The translations under genes were made by a program, and so were the position numbers. The notes beneath the pieces are model-generated. The model was not told the origin of the DNA, did no database searches, and was given only the letters and a program-made list of their open reading frames with translations. A DNA stretch of 64,000 bases from contig JAQMWT010000359.1 of the NCBI GenBank assembly GCA_029834535.1, positions 134,501 to 198,500 of the forward strand. Direction: 5' to 3'. Position 1 is the first letter of the stretch, and each line of letters opens with the position of its first letter. Below, piece by piece: positions 11,641 to 21,659 of this stretch. This stretch comes from Chrysophaeum taylorii. Taxonomy: Eukaryota > Sar > Pelagophyceae > Pelagomonadales > Pelagomonadaceae.

Positions 11641-11880
11641 CGGTTAGACGGCGGATACGGCTGCGGACGCAGCTCCGTACCAGATGCGGACAGCCCCAGA
11701 TAAGGACACGCCGCGGATGCGGAAGCGCGGATGCGGACACGCCGCGGATGCGGGTAACACATGGATGCGGACACGCCGCGGATGCGGATAACGCGCGGAT
11801 GCGGACCGAGCGGATGCGGACAACGTCGCGGATACGAATAGCCCCGCCACGAGCGGATGCGGATAGCAAGCACGCTTCGC
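11641..11880. repeat. GCGGATGCGGA minisatellite
   Basis: At least ten imperfect copies of a 12-24 bp unit containing CGCGGATGCGGA occur here, broken by ACACG, TAACACATG and CCGAG variants. Open frames across it (Arg/Ala/Asp-rich or Ser/His/Pro-rich) are products of the repeat and are not called as genes. Confidence 0.75.
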
Positions 11881-12199
11881 GTTCGACGCGCGAACTCGGT
11901 CCGCGTGCGCTGTGATTCGCGTCCCAACAGCGCGCGAACGCGAACTCGCCGCGCAGGCAGCAAGGGCACTCGAAGGCACAGACGCAGCGATGATGGCCGT
12001 AAAGAAGTTCGAGTCACGGGATTTGACCTCGAATCTTTTTTTCCTTATTCTTCCCTTGATTCGAGGTTCGAAGTCGTCGTCTATTTTACTTGGCCACAGC
12101 CCAACTAACACCATACTCTCCCTCATCTTCGCTTCGCGTCGTACACGCTCTCATCCACGATGCAGAACGCATTAAAGAGTTGGTACTTCAGTCAAAAAA

Positions 12200-12480
12200 C
12201 CGTTTATAAATAGCAATGTTTGGGCCGCATACATTCGGAAAAGAACAGAAAGTATCGTTCGGGTGAAGAAGGGTTGTGAAGTGAATCGCGTTTACAGAAC
12301 GCACTTTTTCTCGGGCCGTTTCGCGCATACATGCTGGAAAGAACACAAAGTATAGGTCCGGTAGAGTTTCCTGACGGGTTTCCCAAATAATAGGTCCGGT
12401 AGAAGAAGAGTTTCCTGATAAACAGACAGACACAGGTTTGACACAGCAAATAATAGGTCCGGTAGAAGAGTTTCCTGGCG
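12200..12480. repeat. Repeated block upstream of the SnoaL-like gene
   Basis: TAGGTCCGGTAGA followed by GTTTCCTG occurs three times (about 12353-12373, 12391-12416 and 12452-12476). Two longer related segments (GGGCCG, CATACAT, GAAA, GAACA, AAAGTAT in order) start near 12224 and 12313. The block ends about 35 bp before the ATG at 12513, so it may hold the promoter. Confidence 0.5.
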
Positions 12481-12512
12481 GCAAAAAATTATTGTGGAGT
12501 TGATCGTTCTGA

Positions 12513-13394
12513 ATGGGGAACTCGAGCTCCAACAAGGAAGAAGAAGCGACGATGGCGCAGACCTACAACCAGGCGCCGCTTGCCGTCGGCTCGCGCGGTG
12601 CGGTTTCGTGTGGTGTTTCATCATCATGTCGATTCACTAATAGGCCCCGTGAGCGCCGAGGAGGTGAAGATGGTGGCAGAGAAGCTCGCGAAGCTTGTGG
12701 AGGCCCACCAGCTCAAGCTGCCCGAGCGCGCCTTCATGGAGGAGGCGCGGTGGCGGTTCGGCGCGAAGCCTGATTACACGCTGGCGGACTACGCGTGGGC
12801 CGTTGGGAAAAAAGCCAACCACGTCGACGGGTCCCTCGATACGGTAGTCGAGAACTTAGTGAAGTCGTGGGAGATGGAGCGGTCGCACAAGCTCGACGTC
12901 GAGGCGCATCAGAGCATCGCGCCGGGGTTCAAGATATCGGCGAACGGAGGTAAGGTCTACACGAGCGACGAAGCACAAGAAGTTGGGAACTACAACGTCC
13001 TGCTCGACGGCTCTAAGACCTGGGAACCCGTGTCCTGGGAAAAGTCCCACGACCTCTTCCACGACGCCTTTGCTGCCTTTCCGTGGGAAGTCTTGAAAGT
13101 GTTCTCTGGGCCACCGCTCGTGGCTTTCGCGTGGCGGCACTGGGGAAAGTTCTCACCGGTTCGTACGAAGGCAATGTGGGCAAGGGCGAGCTCGTTGAGC
13201 TGTACGGCTTCGCGGTTGCACAAGTCAACAACGACCTCAAGCTCGAGGACGTCAAAGTCTACTACGACGCCGACACCTTTCTCGACGCCCTCAGAGGCAC
13301 CGCCACTTCCACCGCCACCGCCCTCGTCGGCGACAAAAAGCCCTGGCTAGAAACCAAAACGAACAAGTGCCCCTTCGCCGCCATCTTCGGCTGA
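12513..13394 (+). CDS. SnoaL-like (pathogen-related type) protein, frameshifted
   Basis: Exon 1 is 12513-12597, MGNSSSN start. A 46-nt GT-AG intron spans 12598-12643 and ends in CTAATAG. Exon 2 resumes as RGPVSAEEVKMVAEKLAKL. The C-terminal half carries FAWRHWGKF, then TGSYEGNVGKGELVELYG and VAQVNNDLKLEDVKVYYD, which is the NTF2/SnoaL fold of plant and fungal pathogen-related proteins. The two parts are in different frames. At 13151-13154 the bases TC are doubled (GTTCTCACC where GTTCACC would keep HWGKFTGSYEG intact). Without that doubling the protein is about 277 aa. Substrate unknown. Either an assembly error or a recent null allele; the coding sequence is otherwise sound. Confidence 0.75.
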
Positions 13395-13537
13395 GTGAGT
13401 AGTCTCTAGCAACATGCGTGAGGCTGCCACACCATGTGTGCCGAGCTCACGCCAGGGTGCTACTACTCTCACAGCAACTCTGGCGCCACAATCATGTTTT
13501 TGCCGCAGAAACTCAACTCGAACAGGTGGGTGGTCGG
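13395..13537. other. Spacer 3' of the SnoaL-like gene
   Basis: Short spacer between the SnoaL-like stop and an LTR fragment. Nothing recognised. Confidence 0.5.
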
Positions 13538-13655
13538 AATAGTGAGGAAGCTATGACACTTACCCCTGCACCACGTATCCTCCAGTATCCCTACGTCATC
13601 ATTCCCTTATCACGCTAGTGGTGTAACGCCTCCTCATTCCAGTTGTCACAACAGG
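13538..13655 (+). mobile_element. Isolated Copia LTR fragment
   Basis: Reads GTGAGGAAGCTATGACACTT, then ACCCCTGCACCACGTATC and a further 60 bp, matching the minus strand at 45903-45810 just outside the gag start of the large Copia element, with small indels. No gag or pol lies next to it, so it is a solo or truncated LTR. Confidence 0.65.
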
Positions 13656-14267
13656 AATGGTCTGTCTACGACAACTCGATGGACGGCGCGATTGATCGCC
13701 GTCGTCACCTGTTGTTCCGCCGTCCGACCTGGCGGTCACCGATATGCCAGTCCAGTTATGTCGACATTTTTCCGCGGAACAAACACTAGGACGACTAAAG
13801 GGGGACAGCGCGCCTCAGAACATCGTTTCGACTCGTTCTCGCGGCTACCCGGTAGCGCTCGATATATATACCACGACCCGTGCCACTTCGGAGAGAAGAG
13901 GAACTGTACATACAGCTCCAATAATTCGTCGACAGCCCCTTGACAGCAGCAGCAGCGCCAGCAAAATGAAGCGCCAGGGTCGGTCGCAAGGCAAGGTAAG
14001 CCGCCGCTTCGCTTGTCTCCGAGCGGTCGTGTCCGCAGCTTCAACTTTTTTTCTTCAGGCGTGATCGCTGCGCCTGCCCGGCGTCCGTGCTCTTCTTCTT
14101 CGTCGCCCTCCAACAACGCGGCCTCGCGATGATTGCGTATTGGCGCTTGCGTTGTTGCCACACTCGGATAATACTGCGAATGACGTCACCTTTCGGGAAG
14201 CACGTGACGTGGCGTGACGTCAGCCTCCCAATTCTAGTAGGATCTTTATTATCGTCATAAGAAGAAG
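13656..14267. other. Spacer with possible small spliced transcript
   Basis: A plus-strand ATG at 13966 is followed after 30 nt by a clean GTAAGC donor, and a pyrimidine-rich stretch ending in TTCTTCAG lies near 14058. The joined frame stops at once (GCG TGA), so I do not call a gene. Nothing else recognised. Confidence 0.3.
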
Positions 14268-14628
14268 ATGAGGGTTATGGTTGAGAATGAGAGTACATCC
14301 CGCGTCGACCGGAAAGCCCTCGACCTCTTCGAGACGTTCGTACGAACGCTCGAAGAGTGCGATCCGACCCAGCTCCACGTGGTGCACACTACGCGAGAGC
14401 AATACGATCGCGGCGCCCACGATCGCGACGCGATACGGTCTGCGCTCGGAGGAATCGACGAGGTGGTGGTGGCGACGACAAGGAAGAAGGTAGTGCGCAA
14501 GCCTACTTTTCTTTGCTCACAGCAGGAGCAGAGCAGTGCCTTACTTTTTTCTGGCGTGATCCCACCACCACCACCACCACCAGCCGAAATTGAAGTGGGC
14601 GGTGTGCGAGGCGAATCATCGTCTATAG
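14268..14628 (+). CDS. Small spliced gene, about 88 aa, unknown function
   Basis: Exon 1, 14268-14489, encodes RKALDLFETFVRTLEECDPT, then HVVHTTREQYDRGAHDRDAI and ends ATTRKK. A GTAGTG donor opens a 94-nt intron (14490-14583) with a pyrimidine run and a CCA repeat ending in CAG. Exon 2, 14584-14628, gives PKLKWAVCEANHRL and TAG. Unspliced, the frame runs into low-complexity proline and is less credible. The helical first part and short basic/aromatic tail look like a small soluble subunit, but I do not recognise it. A second ATG at 14277 is possible. Confidence 0.5.
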
Positions 14629-14746
14629 AGAAACGGCGCCGCAGCAGCATAGATAGATATAGATGGCGCACTACACCGACGAGGAAGGAGGACGACGATT
14701 ATTTTCGTCACTCACCTCATTATTATAGCCGTGCGTATAATAAATA

Positions 14747-15988
14747 CTAGGGAAACCAGAGCTTGAGGGTGCGGTCCTTGGAGCCCGACGCGATGTGCGC
14801 ACCCGCGGGAGCCCAATCGATCGCAAAGACCTCGTCGAGGTGACCCGCGAGGGTGTCGAGGGCCTTTGTTGCTGTTTTTGTCATGTCGTCGCCCGCCCAG
14901 ACCTTGACGGTGGAGTCCTTCGAGGCCGAGGCGAGGAAACGCGAGTCCGGACTCCAGACGACGCCGTAAACCGCGGCCACGTGACCACTGAGCGTTGTTA
15001 GGAAGGCGCCAGTCACGCCGTTCCAGAGTTTAATTTTTTTGTCGAAAGACGCACTCGCGAACTTGCGGCCGTCGGGGGCGAAGGCTACGGCTATCACTGC
15101 TTGTTGGTGTCCGGTTAGCCTCGCTTTCGTATGCCAGAAGAAAATTGTAGCGTCGTCAGAGCCAGAGACGAGGCGGTCCGCACCGTGTATGGCGAGACAG
15201 TTGATGCGATGCGCGTGGCCCGTTAGGGTGGATTGGAGGCGACCCTCGGCCCACACTTTCACCGTGCGGTCTCTGCTGCCCGAGTACAGTTTGTTCTCTT
15301 CGCCCCAAACGATCGCCTCGACGGCGTCCGAATGACTCAGCGATGCCACCATCCTGCCGTTCCGCCATATCTTGATCGTTCCGTCCTTGGAGCTCGAGGC
15401 GAGGCCCTCGGGCCCCCAAGCCAGCGCGGTGACCCACTTGGAGTGTTTGTGGACGTGGAGACACTCGAGAGTATTCCATACTCTCACTTCTCCCCCTCGA
15501 TCCCCCGACGCGAAAACCTCCGGATCTCGCCACGCGACGCAGAGGACGTGGTGCCGGTGCCCCGCGCACGTGCGTCGCGGCCCCGTCGCGTCCCAGAGCC
15601 TCACGGTGCCGTCTCCTCCCGCGGACGCGACGACCTTGGCGTCGGGCGAATATTTCACTTGAAGGATCGCGTCCGTGTGGCCCGGCATCGTCGCGCCGCA
15701 CCGCGTCGCGCGCCGCACCCTGAAGACGCCGAGGGCTTCGTACGTTATTTTGAGCGTCTCCTCTTCGGACCCGAGCGATGCGAGGCTCTCGATTCGCGCA
15801 TGCTCAAAGTAAAACGCGTACTTCTGCGCGTCGTCGTCGTCGTCCTTGAGCGAGTTCACGACCTTCTCCAAATCACGGCTGCTCGCCGTCTCGGGCACGT
15901 CCACAACCCCCAGCGTCTCCCCCGACACCGACACGAGCTCCACGCGGATGCTCCGCTTCTTCCTCTTCTTCGCCACATCGTCCTCCAT
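14747..15988 (-). CDS. NLE1: Notchless homologue (NLE1/Rsa4), WD40 protein
   Basis: 413 codons, one exon, ATG at 15988. Residues 15-90 form the NLE (ubiquitin-like) domain, RVELVSVSGETLGVVDVPE. The linker reads FRVRRATRCGATMPGHTDAI, the hallmark entry to the beta-propeller. Eight WD units follow, such as SAGGDGTVRLWD, SSSKDGTIKIW, SGSRDRTVKVW and a final SGSKDRTLKLWFP. In yeast and animals this protein sits on pre-60S particles, and its NLE domain binds the MIDAS domain of Rea1/Midasin to drive nuclear ribosome maturation. The length is slightly short of typical (about 480) because the loops are compact. It is transcribed away from the ARP4 gene, 39 bp apart. Confidence 0.93.
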   Translation of the reverse strand: MEDDVAKKRKKRSIRVELVSVSGETLGVVDVPETASSRDLEKVVNSLKDDDDDAQKYAFYFEHARIESLASLGSEEETLKITYEALGVFRVRRATRCGATMPGHTDAILQVKYSPDAKVVASAGGDGTVRLWDATGPRRTCAGHRHHVLCVAWRDPEVFASGDRGGEVRVWNTLECLHVHKHSKWVTALAWGPEGLASSSKDGTIKIWRNGRMVASLSHSDAVEAIVWGEENKLYSGSRDRTVKVWAEGRLQSTLTGHAHRINCLAIHGADRLVSGSDDATIFFWHTKARLTGHQQAVIAVAFAPDGRKFASASFDKKIKLWNGVTGAFLTTLSGHVAAVYGVVWSPDSRFLASASKDSTVKVWAGDDMTKTATKALDTLAGHLDEVFAIDWAPAGAHIASGSKDRTLKLWFP

Positions 15989-16027
15989 CCTTGCCCCCGC
16001 GCCAGAGAACTAGAAGAATACAAACTG
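15989..16027. promoter_or_regulatory. 39-bp bidirectional start region, NLE1 / ARP4
   Basis: Only 39 bp separate the two divergent start codons. Both genes must share promoter elements or start transcription inside each other. No TATA or TTAGGGT box can be seen within it. Confidence 0.5.
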
Positions 16028-17185
16028 ATGATGGCCGTCGCGATTGGTGGCGATGAGACGGGGGCTATTGTCGGGGACGTTGGGCACCTCGTGTCCAAGT
16101 TTGGGTTCGCCGGCGAGGACGCGCCCAAGTGCGTGGTGGCGTCGACCCTCGGGAGGAACGGACCGTTGCCGGAGTTTCGACCTATAGATATCTCAGATCC
16201 GAAGAGTTACGAATCCGAGTACACGCCGTCAGACATCGCTCGACCAACGTACAGCGAAATCGTGCTGCCGACAAACACCGAGCCCGCGACGCCCCTGCGC
16301 GACGGCGACTTCGACGATTGGTGCGTTGTCGAGGAGCTGTGGGCGCGGGCGGTCGCGAGAATGAAGGTCGACGCGAGGAACCATCCCGTCCTCGCCGCCA
16401 TACCGAGCTGGACCACATCCCAATCCCAGGAAAAGTATTTGGAGATGATATTCGAGACCTTCGACACCCCGGCAGCCTACCTGAGCCGGAGCGCAGCGCT
16501 GGCGGCGTTTTCGATCGGCCGAAGTTCGGCGTTAGTCGTCGACTGCGGCGCCGGCACGACGTCGGCCGCGCCGGTCGTGGATGGTTACGTGTTGCTGAAA
16601 GCGACGAGACGATCGTCGTTTGGTGGGAACTTCCTGGACGCAAAAGTCCTGGAAAAGTTGGAGGAGGTGGTGCCGAGATGCGTGGTGAGGGAGCGTTGCC
16701 GCGGCCGCGACGTCGATCTCGGTCCTCTCCGACGATATGCCGAGCTCGAGGTCGCGCGGGAAGTGAAGGAATCGTTGAGCTCGGGTCCCATCGAACTCCC
16801 CGACGGCACGACGATCGATCCGACGGAGTTCCAGGAAGTTCCGGATCATCTGTTTACCGTGGACGACGGCCTTCCTTCGCTTCTTCGCGCCGCGTTGGAG
16901 CGATCCGACGTCGACGTCCGTAAAGATCTCCTCCAGTCCGTCGTCCTCACGGGCGGGGGGAGCCTCTTCCCGGGTCTCGCAGACCGTCTCCAGCACGAAC
17001 TCTCCTCGCGCCTCGCGTCCTCTTTCAAAACAAAGATTCTCTCGGCCTCTTCGATCGAACGCCGCTTCTCCGTCTGGATCGGCGGATCCATCCTCGCCTC
17101 TCTGGGCAGTTTCCAGCAAATGTGGCTCTCCCGAGCGGAATACATGGAGGACGGCCCGCTCGCCGCCCAGGAGCGCTGGAACTAA
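16028..17185 (+). CDS. ARP4: Actin-related protein 4 (ACTL6A/BAF53 type)
   Basis: 385 aa from the first of two adjacent ATGs (16028, 16031). Actin fold marks: GDVGHLVSKFGFAGEDAPK at the N-terminus (phosphate-1 region altered from the actin DNGSG), ALVVDCGAGTTSAAPVVDGY (phosphate 2) and LTGGGSLFPGLADRL (adenosine). The C-terminus ERRFSVWIGGSILASLGSFQ followed by QMWLSRAEY matches ARP4/BAF53 best. The protein is shorter than many ARP4s (about 430-490), lacking much of the insertion region. The family works in nuclear remodelling complexes such as INO80, SWR1 and NuA4. Subfamily choice is less certain than the actin fold itself. Confidence 0.87.
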   Translation: MMAVAIGGDETGAIVGDVGHLVSKFGFAGEDAPKCVVASTLGRNGPLPEFRPIDISDPKSYESEYTPSDIARPTYSEIVLPTNTEPATPLRDGDFDDWCVVEELWARAVARMKVDARNHPVLAAIPSWTTSQSQEKYLEMIFETFDTPAAYLSRSAALAAFSIGRSSALVVDCGAGTTSAAPVVDGYVLLKATRRSSFGGNFLDAKVLEKLEEVVPRCVVRERCRGRDVDLGPLRRYAELEVAREVKESLSSGPIELPDGTTIDPTEFQEVPDHLFTVDDGLPSLLRAALERSDVDVRKDLLQSVVLTGGGSLFPGLADRLQHELSSRLASSFKTKILSASSIERRFSVWIGGSILASLGSFQQMWLSRAEYMEDGPLAAQERWN

Positions 17186-18440
17186 CAATGTGCTTTTTCT
17201 CCTCCTCCTGGGGGTGGGGGTTCAGCGGAGGGTCCGCGTCGTGCGTGCTGAGAGGGCGACCACGATGAATGATCGATCGATCGATCGGTCTCAGAGACTG
17301 CACCTCTCTTATTCGTGGTCGTTGTTGGGAAAAACGAGCCGCGGGTTCCTCGCGTGATGACAACGACAGGAAACAATAATAATTACTGGCAAGCCAGGAG
17401 GACGGCCGCAGCACACACCACAGAACTCGACACGCCTTGAAGCCGCTCTGCTGCCACGCGTGAGGGCATCAAGGTCGATCGATGCCCACCACCCGCGGCT
17501 CTTTCGCGGCTCTTTCTCTCCCCGCGGCGCGCGCGCCCGCCCAGTATGCGATGAGCTCGTCGTCGTCGTCGTCGTAACTAGACCCGCGCCCCTTCCTTCT
17601 AACAGCTCTAGCTCACGCAGGGAGCTCGCCCTCGTCCGTGAACAATAGCCTCTCCGTCCGTTCTTATTGACCTTCGAGTCGATAATCGCCGCAAAGTCCG
17701 TCGAGTTCGAGATCGACCTCATCGTCGTGTCCGGCGTGACGCCAGCTTCCTCCTCATACAGCTTCGAGACACCACGGATTCAGTCATTCGGATTGTCCTC
17801 GTCCCCAAAGAGCGACACCAAGCCACCCACCCACCTCGAAAAGCTTTGTCGTCCCCCAGCGATGCAGCATCGCGCCGCTCAGAGGACAGCTCGGACGGCC
17901 TCGCAAATCTCCTCGATACACAATTCTTCTGACAGCTGCTGCTGCTTCGAGATCAAAGCAGGCTTGAGTGATCGAGGGAGCCCTTCGCAGCAGCCCAGAG
18001 CTGTCGCTCGTCGTCGTCGTCGTCGAGACGCTCCACGCTTGGCTCGCAGCAAGAGAAAGAGGAGGAGAAGAGAGCGGGCGCCAAGTTCGCGAGGGCCCGC
18101 CGAGACGAGCCATTCCCGCGAGCAGATCGACAGCACATCTAATAACACGCGGCAAAGCGACATACGAGGCCACGGCTTCGATGACAGCGTGCTAACAACC
18201 GAGCCGCGAGGAGCGCGCGCGGACCGGAGACGGCGACAATGACAACAAGGAAACAATGCCAGGCAAGTCAGGACGCCCGCAGCACCGTAGAACTTGAAGT
18301 CGCTCTTCCTCCGGCCTACGTGAACATCATCATCGTAGGGAGGTGCTGACCACGCTTAGCTCGCGGCAATAAGCCACCGCAACCTTTTATTTACTCTCTG
18401 ACGAAAGAGGTCTTTTCGAAATCTTGGCACCCGTCTTCTT
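17186..18440. other. Intergenic region with a duplicated segment
   Basis: About 120 bp at 17356-17475 (GGAAACAATAATAATTACTGG, GCAAGCCAGGAGGACGGCC) recurs diverged at about 18240-18340 (GGAAACAATGCCAGGCAAG, TCAGGACGCCCGCAGCACC). A GATC run lies at 17270-17286. Arg-rich open frames on both strands overlap each other antisense; I call none of them a gene. Confidence 0.45.
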
Positions 18441-20335
18441 CTTCTTCTTCTTCTTTCGAGAGCGCGCGGCTGCTCGCGAGCATCGTCGACAAAGTCAAGA
18501 AGCTTGTGGACGCCAAGGAGACGAGAAGACCAGGGGGTTGCTTGCGCCTCCGCGCGTCGATTCTCCGCGCCACGCTGGTCAGCCTCCAGCGCGTCCTCGA
18601 GTCGACGACCAAGATGACGCTCGAAAGCGTTGTCGACGCGTGCCAGGCGTGGACTACTCGCAAGTCGATCTTGAGAAAATACTAAGATGCCAGGAAGTAC
18701 GCAGAGCACTTCAAGCAGCTCGAGACCGATCTCCGCGCGCGCGCGCTTCTCGACGAGCTCGCGCTCGCGAACACGGCTGCAATAAGAGACAAGCAGGAAT
18801 CTTTTCGGCGCCACTAGGATTCGATGAGGCGTCACCAGGAATCGATGCGAAGATCAATCTGCGCGCGGCTCGAGGGCGGAGAGGAGACGTTTAATGAGTT
18901 TTTTCGACCCGCCAGACCGGGACAACGTGGATGGAGAGCGCGTCGCGGCAGCTGGGTAATGGCGCGTTCGGGCACACGCACCGCATGAAGGAAAGCGGAG
19001 GTGTGGGCCTGTGGCGCGCGATGAAGATCATCGACATCGATCGCGCGCAACACTCCGGAGTCAATATCGAAGAGCTATATACAACGAGGCCAAACTCTTG
19101 CCTCGAACATCCGAACATCGCGGGCTACATCTCGAGTTTTGAGCACGGTCTTGAATTCTTCATTGTCATGGAGTACGTGGGCGGCGGCGGCGGCCACCTC
19201 GGCGTTCCAGATCGGCAAGTCGCACGACGTGAAGACGTTGCGCCGCTGGGCACTCCAGCTGTTTGGGGCGGGGCGTGCTCCACCAAGATCTCAAGCCGGA
19301 GAACATCCTCCTCGTCGAAGGTGACTACTCGAGCGTCAAGCTCGCCGACTTCGGCCTGTTCCGATGCTGACGGCAGGCCTGAGCACGCACGCACGTCGGC
19401 ACGCTCAACTACTACATGTCGCCCCAAAAATCTACGAACAATCAGCGGTACGATGCCGCCGATGACGTGTGGGGTTGTGTGGCTGCGTTCTTGGTGAATT
19501 CCTCACGGGCACCCCGCTCCGCGAAAGCTGCCCACGAACGCCGTTCTGCAACGACTTGCAAGCCATCGAGGACGTGTGCACCCAGAGTCTAGGAGGCGGA
19601 CGGGGTCCTCGGCACCATCGTATGCGACCTCCTCGAGACCGTGCCGGCGCAACGTCCGTCCGCAGCCAAAGCCGCCGCGCACCTCCTGGGGGGAGGCGGT
19701 GGTGCTTCCGACGAGCGCTTGCCTCAAGTTTCCGAAGAACCAAACCGAGGCGGCGGCGGCGGCGGGGAGGCCGCAGCCGAACGGATGCGCCGCGAGCGGG
19801 TCGCGCGCGAACATGAACGAGAGCGCGAGGAGTCCGAGCGAAAAGCGCTACCGAATTACGGAGCAAGAGAAGAATTTCTAACGAAGTGCAACATGACCTG
19901 GCGTCAAATCCTGGAGTGTCTCGTCGAAACGGACGATCGCGATTTGACGGAGCTTGATCTTTCGAGCGAGCGAACTCGGCGCACTCCGACTGTGTTGCTG
20001 GTTTCGTGGATTAACGTGGCATTTTCCACAGTTCAAGCAGAATCGGCGCCGAGGACGCGGCTCGCATTGCTGCGGCAATCGAGAAGAACACGTCGCTCCA
20101 GACGCTCCGTCTCTCGTGCGTTTTCTCTTGGGCGTCGCGAGGCTGACCGAGCGAGATACTTTTTTCCCGAAGTTTGTTCGAAGTTTGTTCTTTTTCAAAC
20201 CCGATTATTTATTCCGCCGACGAAAATTCGCAGGGCGACCGAAAAAATCGGCCCCAAGGGTTCGGCGCGCATCGCAAGGGCCCTCCCGAAGAACAAGTCG
20301 CTCCAATGGCTCACTCTCTGGTGCGTTTTCCCGTC
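18441..20335 (+). pseudogene. Dead paralogue of the helical-bundle-kinase-LRR gene
   Basis: Reads collinear with the intact gene at 21.66-25.33 kb: LLASIVDKVKKLVDAKE, then ARKYAEHFKQLETDLRARA, RAMKIIDIDRAQ, HPNIAGYISSFEHGLEFF, and two LRR exons after acceptors near 20030 and 20233. It has in-frame TAA and TAG within the helical part (about 18684 and 18815), at least three frameshifts, and the catalytic HRD segment is lost by deletion. The surviving LRR introns share the GTGCGTTTT donor. The duplication is old enough for clear divergence, yet 100-bp stretches stay almost identical. Confidence 0.85.
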
Positions 20336-21018
20336 GGCGTTGTGTCGTTATGGCGCGCGCGCGCGCAACCGCTTGTTGTTACCCCATTCGTTCTGCACCA
20401 CGCCATGTGCTCCTTTTGTTTATGCTTCTCTCTGCGTTTCTGTCTCTCCTTGTCTTTCCCATCTTCTTTGGGTATCGTGCTCGCTCCCGCGCCGTCCTCT
20501 GACTGTGGTCTTCTTTCTCTTCCTCCGCGCGATATCGGTGATATATCATCCATGCTGGCACAAACCAAATGAATGAAAAAAATCGGGCAGTTTCTTCACA
20601 CAAGCGGAAAGGAAATACGAGGAGGGTGGGGGTGCTTAGAGCTTCGATGTGGTGTGTGGTGTCGTCATCCGGCCAGCACACCCCTCTCTCGCCGTCTATG
20701 CAACCGACCGTCCGCGGAGCAGCGTCTTCTTTCGCGAGTCTTTTTGTGGACTCGCTGCTGCTTTTTGCATGCCACCCGCCATTGCATGACGCGGATACGG
20801 GCGCTTCCAAATTACTGACAGCCGCCTTCTTTCCCGCCCTCTCGAAGCCTAGATCATGAGGTATAGCCCGCGATGAGACCGACGCAAAGTCCAATGATGC
20901 TCCTTCTTGGGCGCGTAGCCCGAAAGCAGATTCTGGCGCTGTTCGTTCGTTGCCGTCGACGCGAACACCATCTTGCGATTGGTTTCGTCCGAGGCAGACA
21001 GGGATGGCAATCGTAGCA
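20336..21018. other. Spacer between kinase paralogues
   Basis: A 268-codon minus-strand frame (21185-20379) lacks recognisable motifs and overlaps other possible exons, so I do not call it. A neighbouring minus-strand frame reads SASDETNRKMVFASTATNE and RQNLLSGYAPKKEHHWTLRR before a stop near 20860, and looks more like real coding sequence than the long frame. Confidence 0.35.
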
Positions 21019-21363
21019 TTACGGTGTTTTTCGCGCGCGAGCATTCGCATTCCTGTGGGACAGATAGCCTCGCGTCGCATCGAAATCAAAGGACGCCGCG
21101 CTCGTTGCGCGCTCTCTTCCATCCTCGGTCCCCACTGCGAACAGAGGCTCGGGCTCAGCAGGCGCCCGCGGTAGGTACCTACCATTGGCGGGGCAGACGA
21201 TGTCCTTGACGGCGCGAGGTTTTGATATGACGAGGGCCGACTGCTTAGGTTTCGACTGACATGGACCTCGAAATCGCAAACGAGGCTTCGGCGTTGGCTT
21301 CTCTGCTGACTGACCGACCATTGGGGTCTTCTGTCTTAAAAAAAAGTCGACTGCGTTAACCAT
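21019..21363 (-). CDS. Possible small gene, exon structure unresolved
   Basis: ATG at 21363 opens MVNAVDFFLRQKTPMVGQSA, then a basic Pro/Arg stretch and AVKDIVCPANG, followed by a good GTAGGTACC donor and, 48 nt later, TTCGCAG. The unspliced frame runs to 21019. An additional acceptor (CTGTCCCACAG) further downstream would lead into the EHHWTLRRSHRG frame, giving a longer protein, but the phases do not fit cleanly. Function unknown. Confidence 0.3.
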   Translation of the reverse strand: MVNAVDFFLRQKTPMVGQSAEKPTPKPRLRFRGPCQSKPKQSALVISKPRAVKDIVCPANGRYLPRAPAEPEPLFAVGTEDGRERATSAASFDFDATRGYLSHRNANARARKTP

Positions 21364-21659
21364 TGGGTCCTACCTTCGTCGTCGACCAACTTATGCTCCC
21401 CTTGGTCACACCCCTCTTTTTTTAGAAACCATTTTTACTTTTCCTCCCCCTTCTGGACATCGTTCGACGTCAGGATTTCGGATTCTTCTCAAGAATTTGG
21501 GGAATACGCTAAAATTCTTCAAGTATCATTCAACAACTGGGAAGAACCGCATGAGTGAACTCATGCGTGTGTGAAGTGAACGTGGCACGTGACCTAGTGT
21601 CAGGACAGGCGACGTGGGGTGTCAGTGGCGCGTCACTGGGACAGGCTGGTGAGAAGGAC

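Noticed and set aside
11513..12126. Several 110-160 codon frames over the GCGGATGCGGA block
   Set aside because: Produced by the minisatellite; open in several frames at once.
14490..14750. Poly-Pro protein read through the 14.5-kb intron
   Set aside because: A good donor and acceptor remove the CCA repeat; the spliced frame gives a more normal C-terminus.
15233..16027. Plus-strand open frame running 265 codons into the ARP4 start
   Set aside because: It is antisense to NLE1 in matching codon register; the actin fold starts only at 16028.
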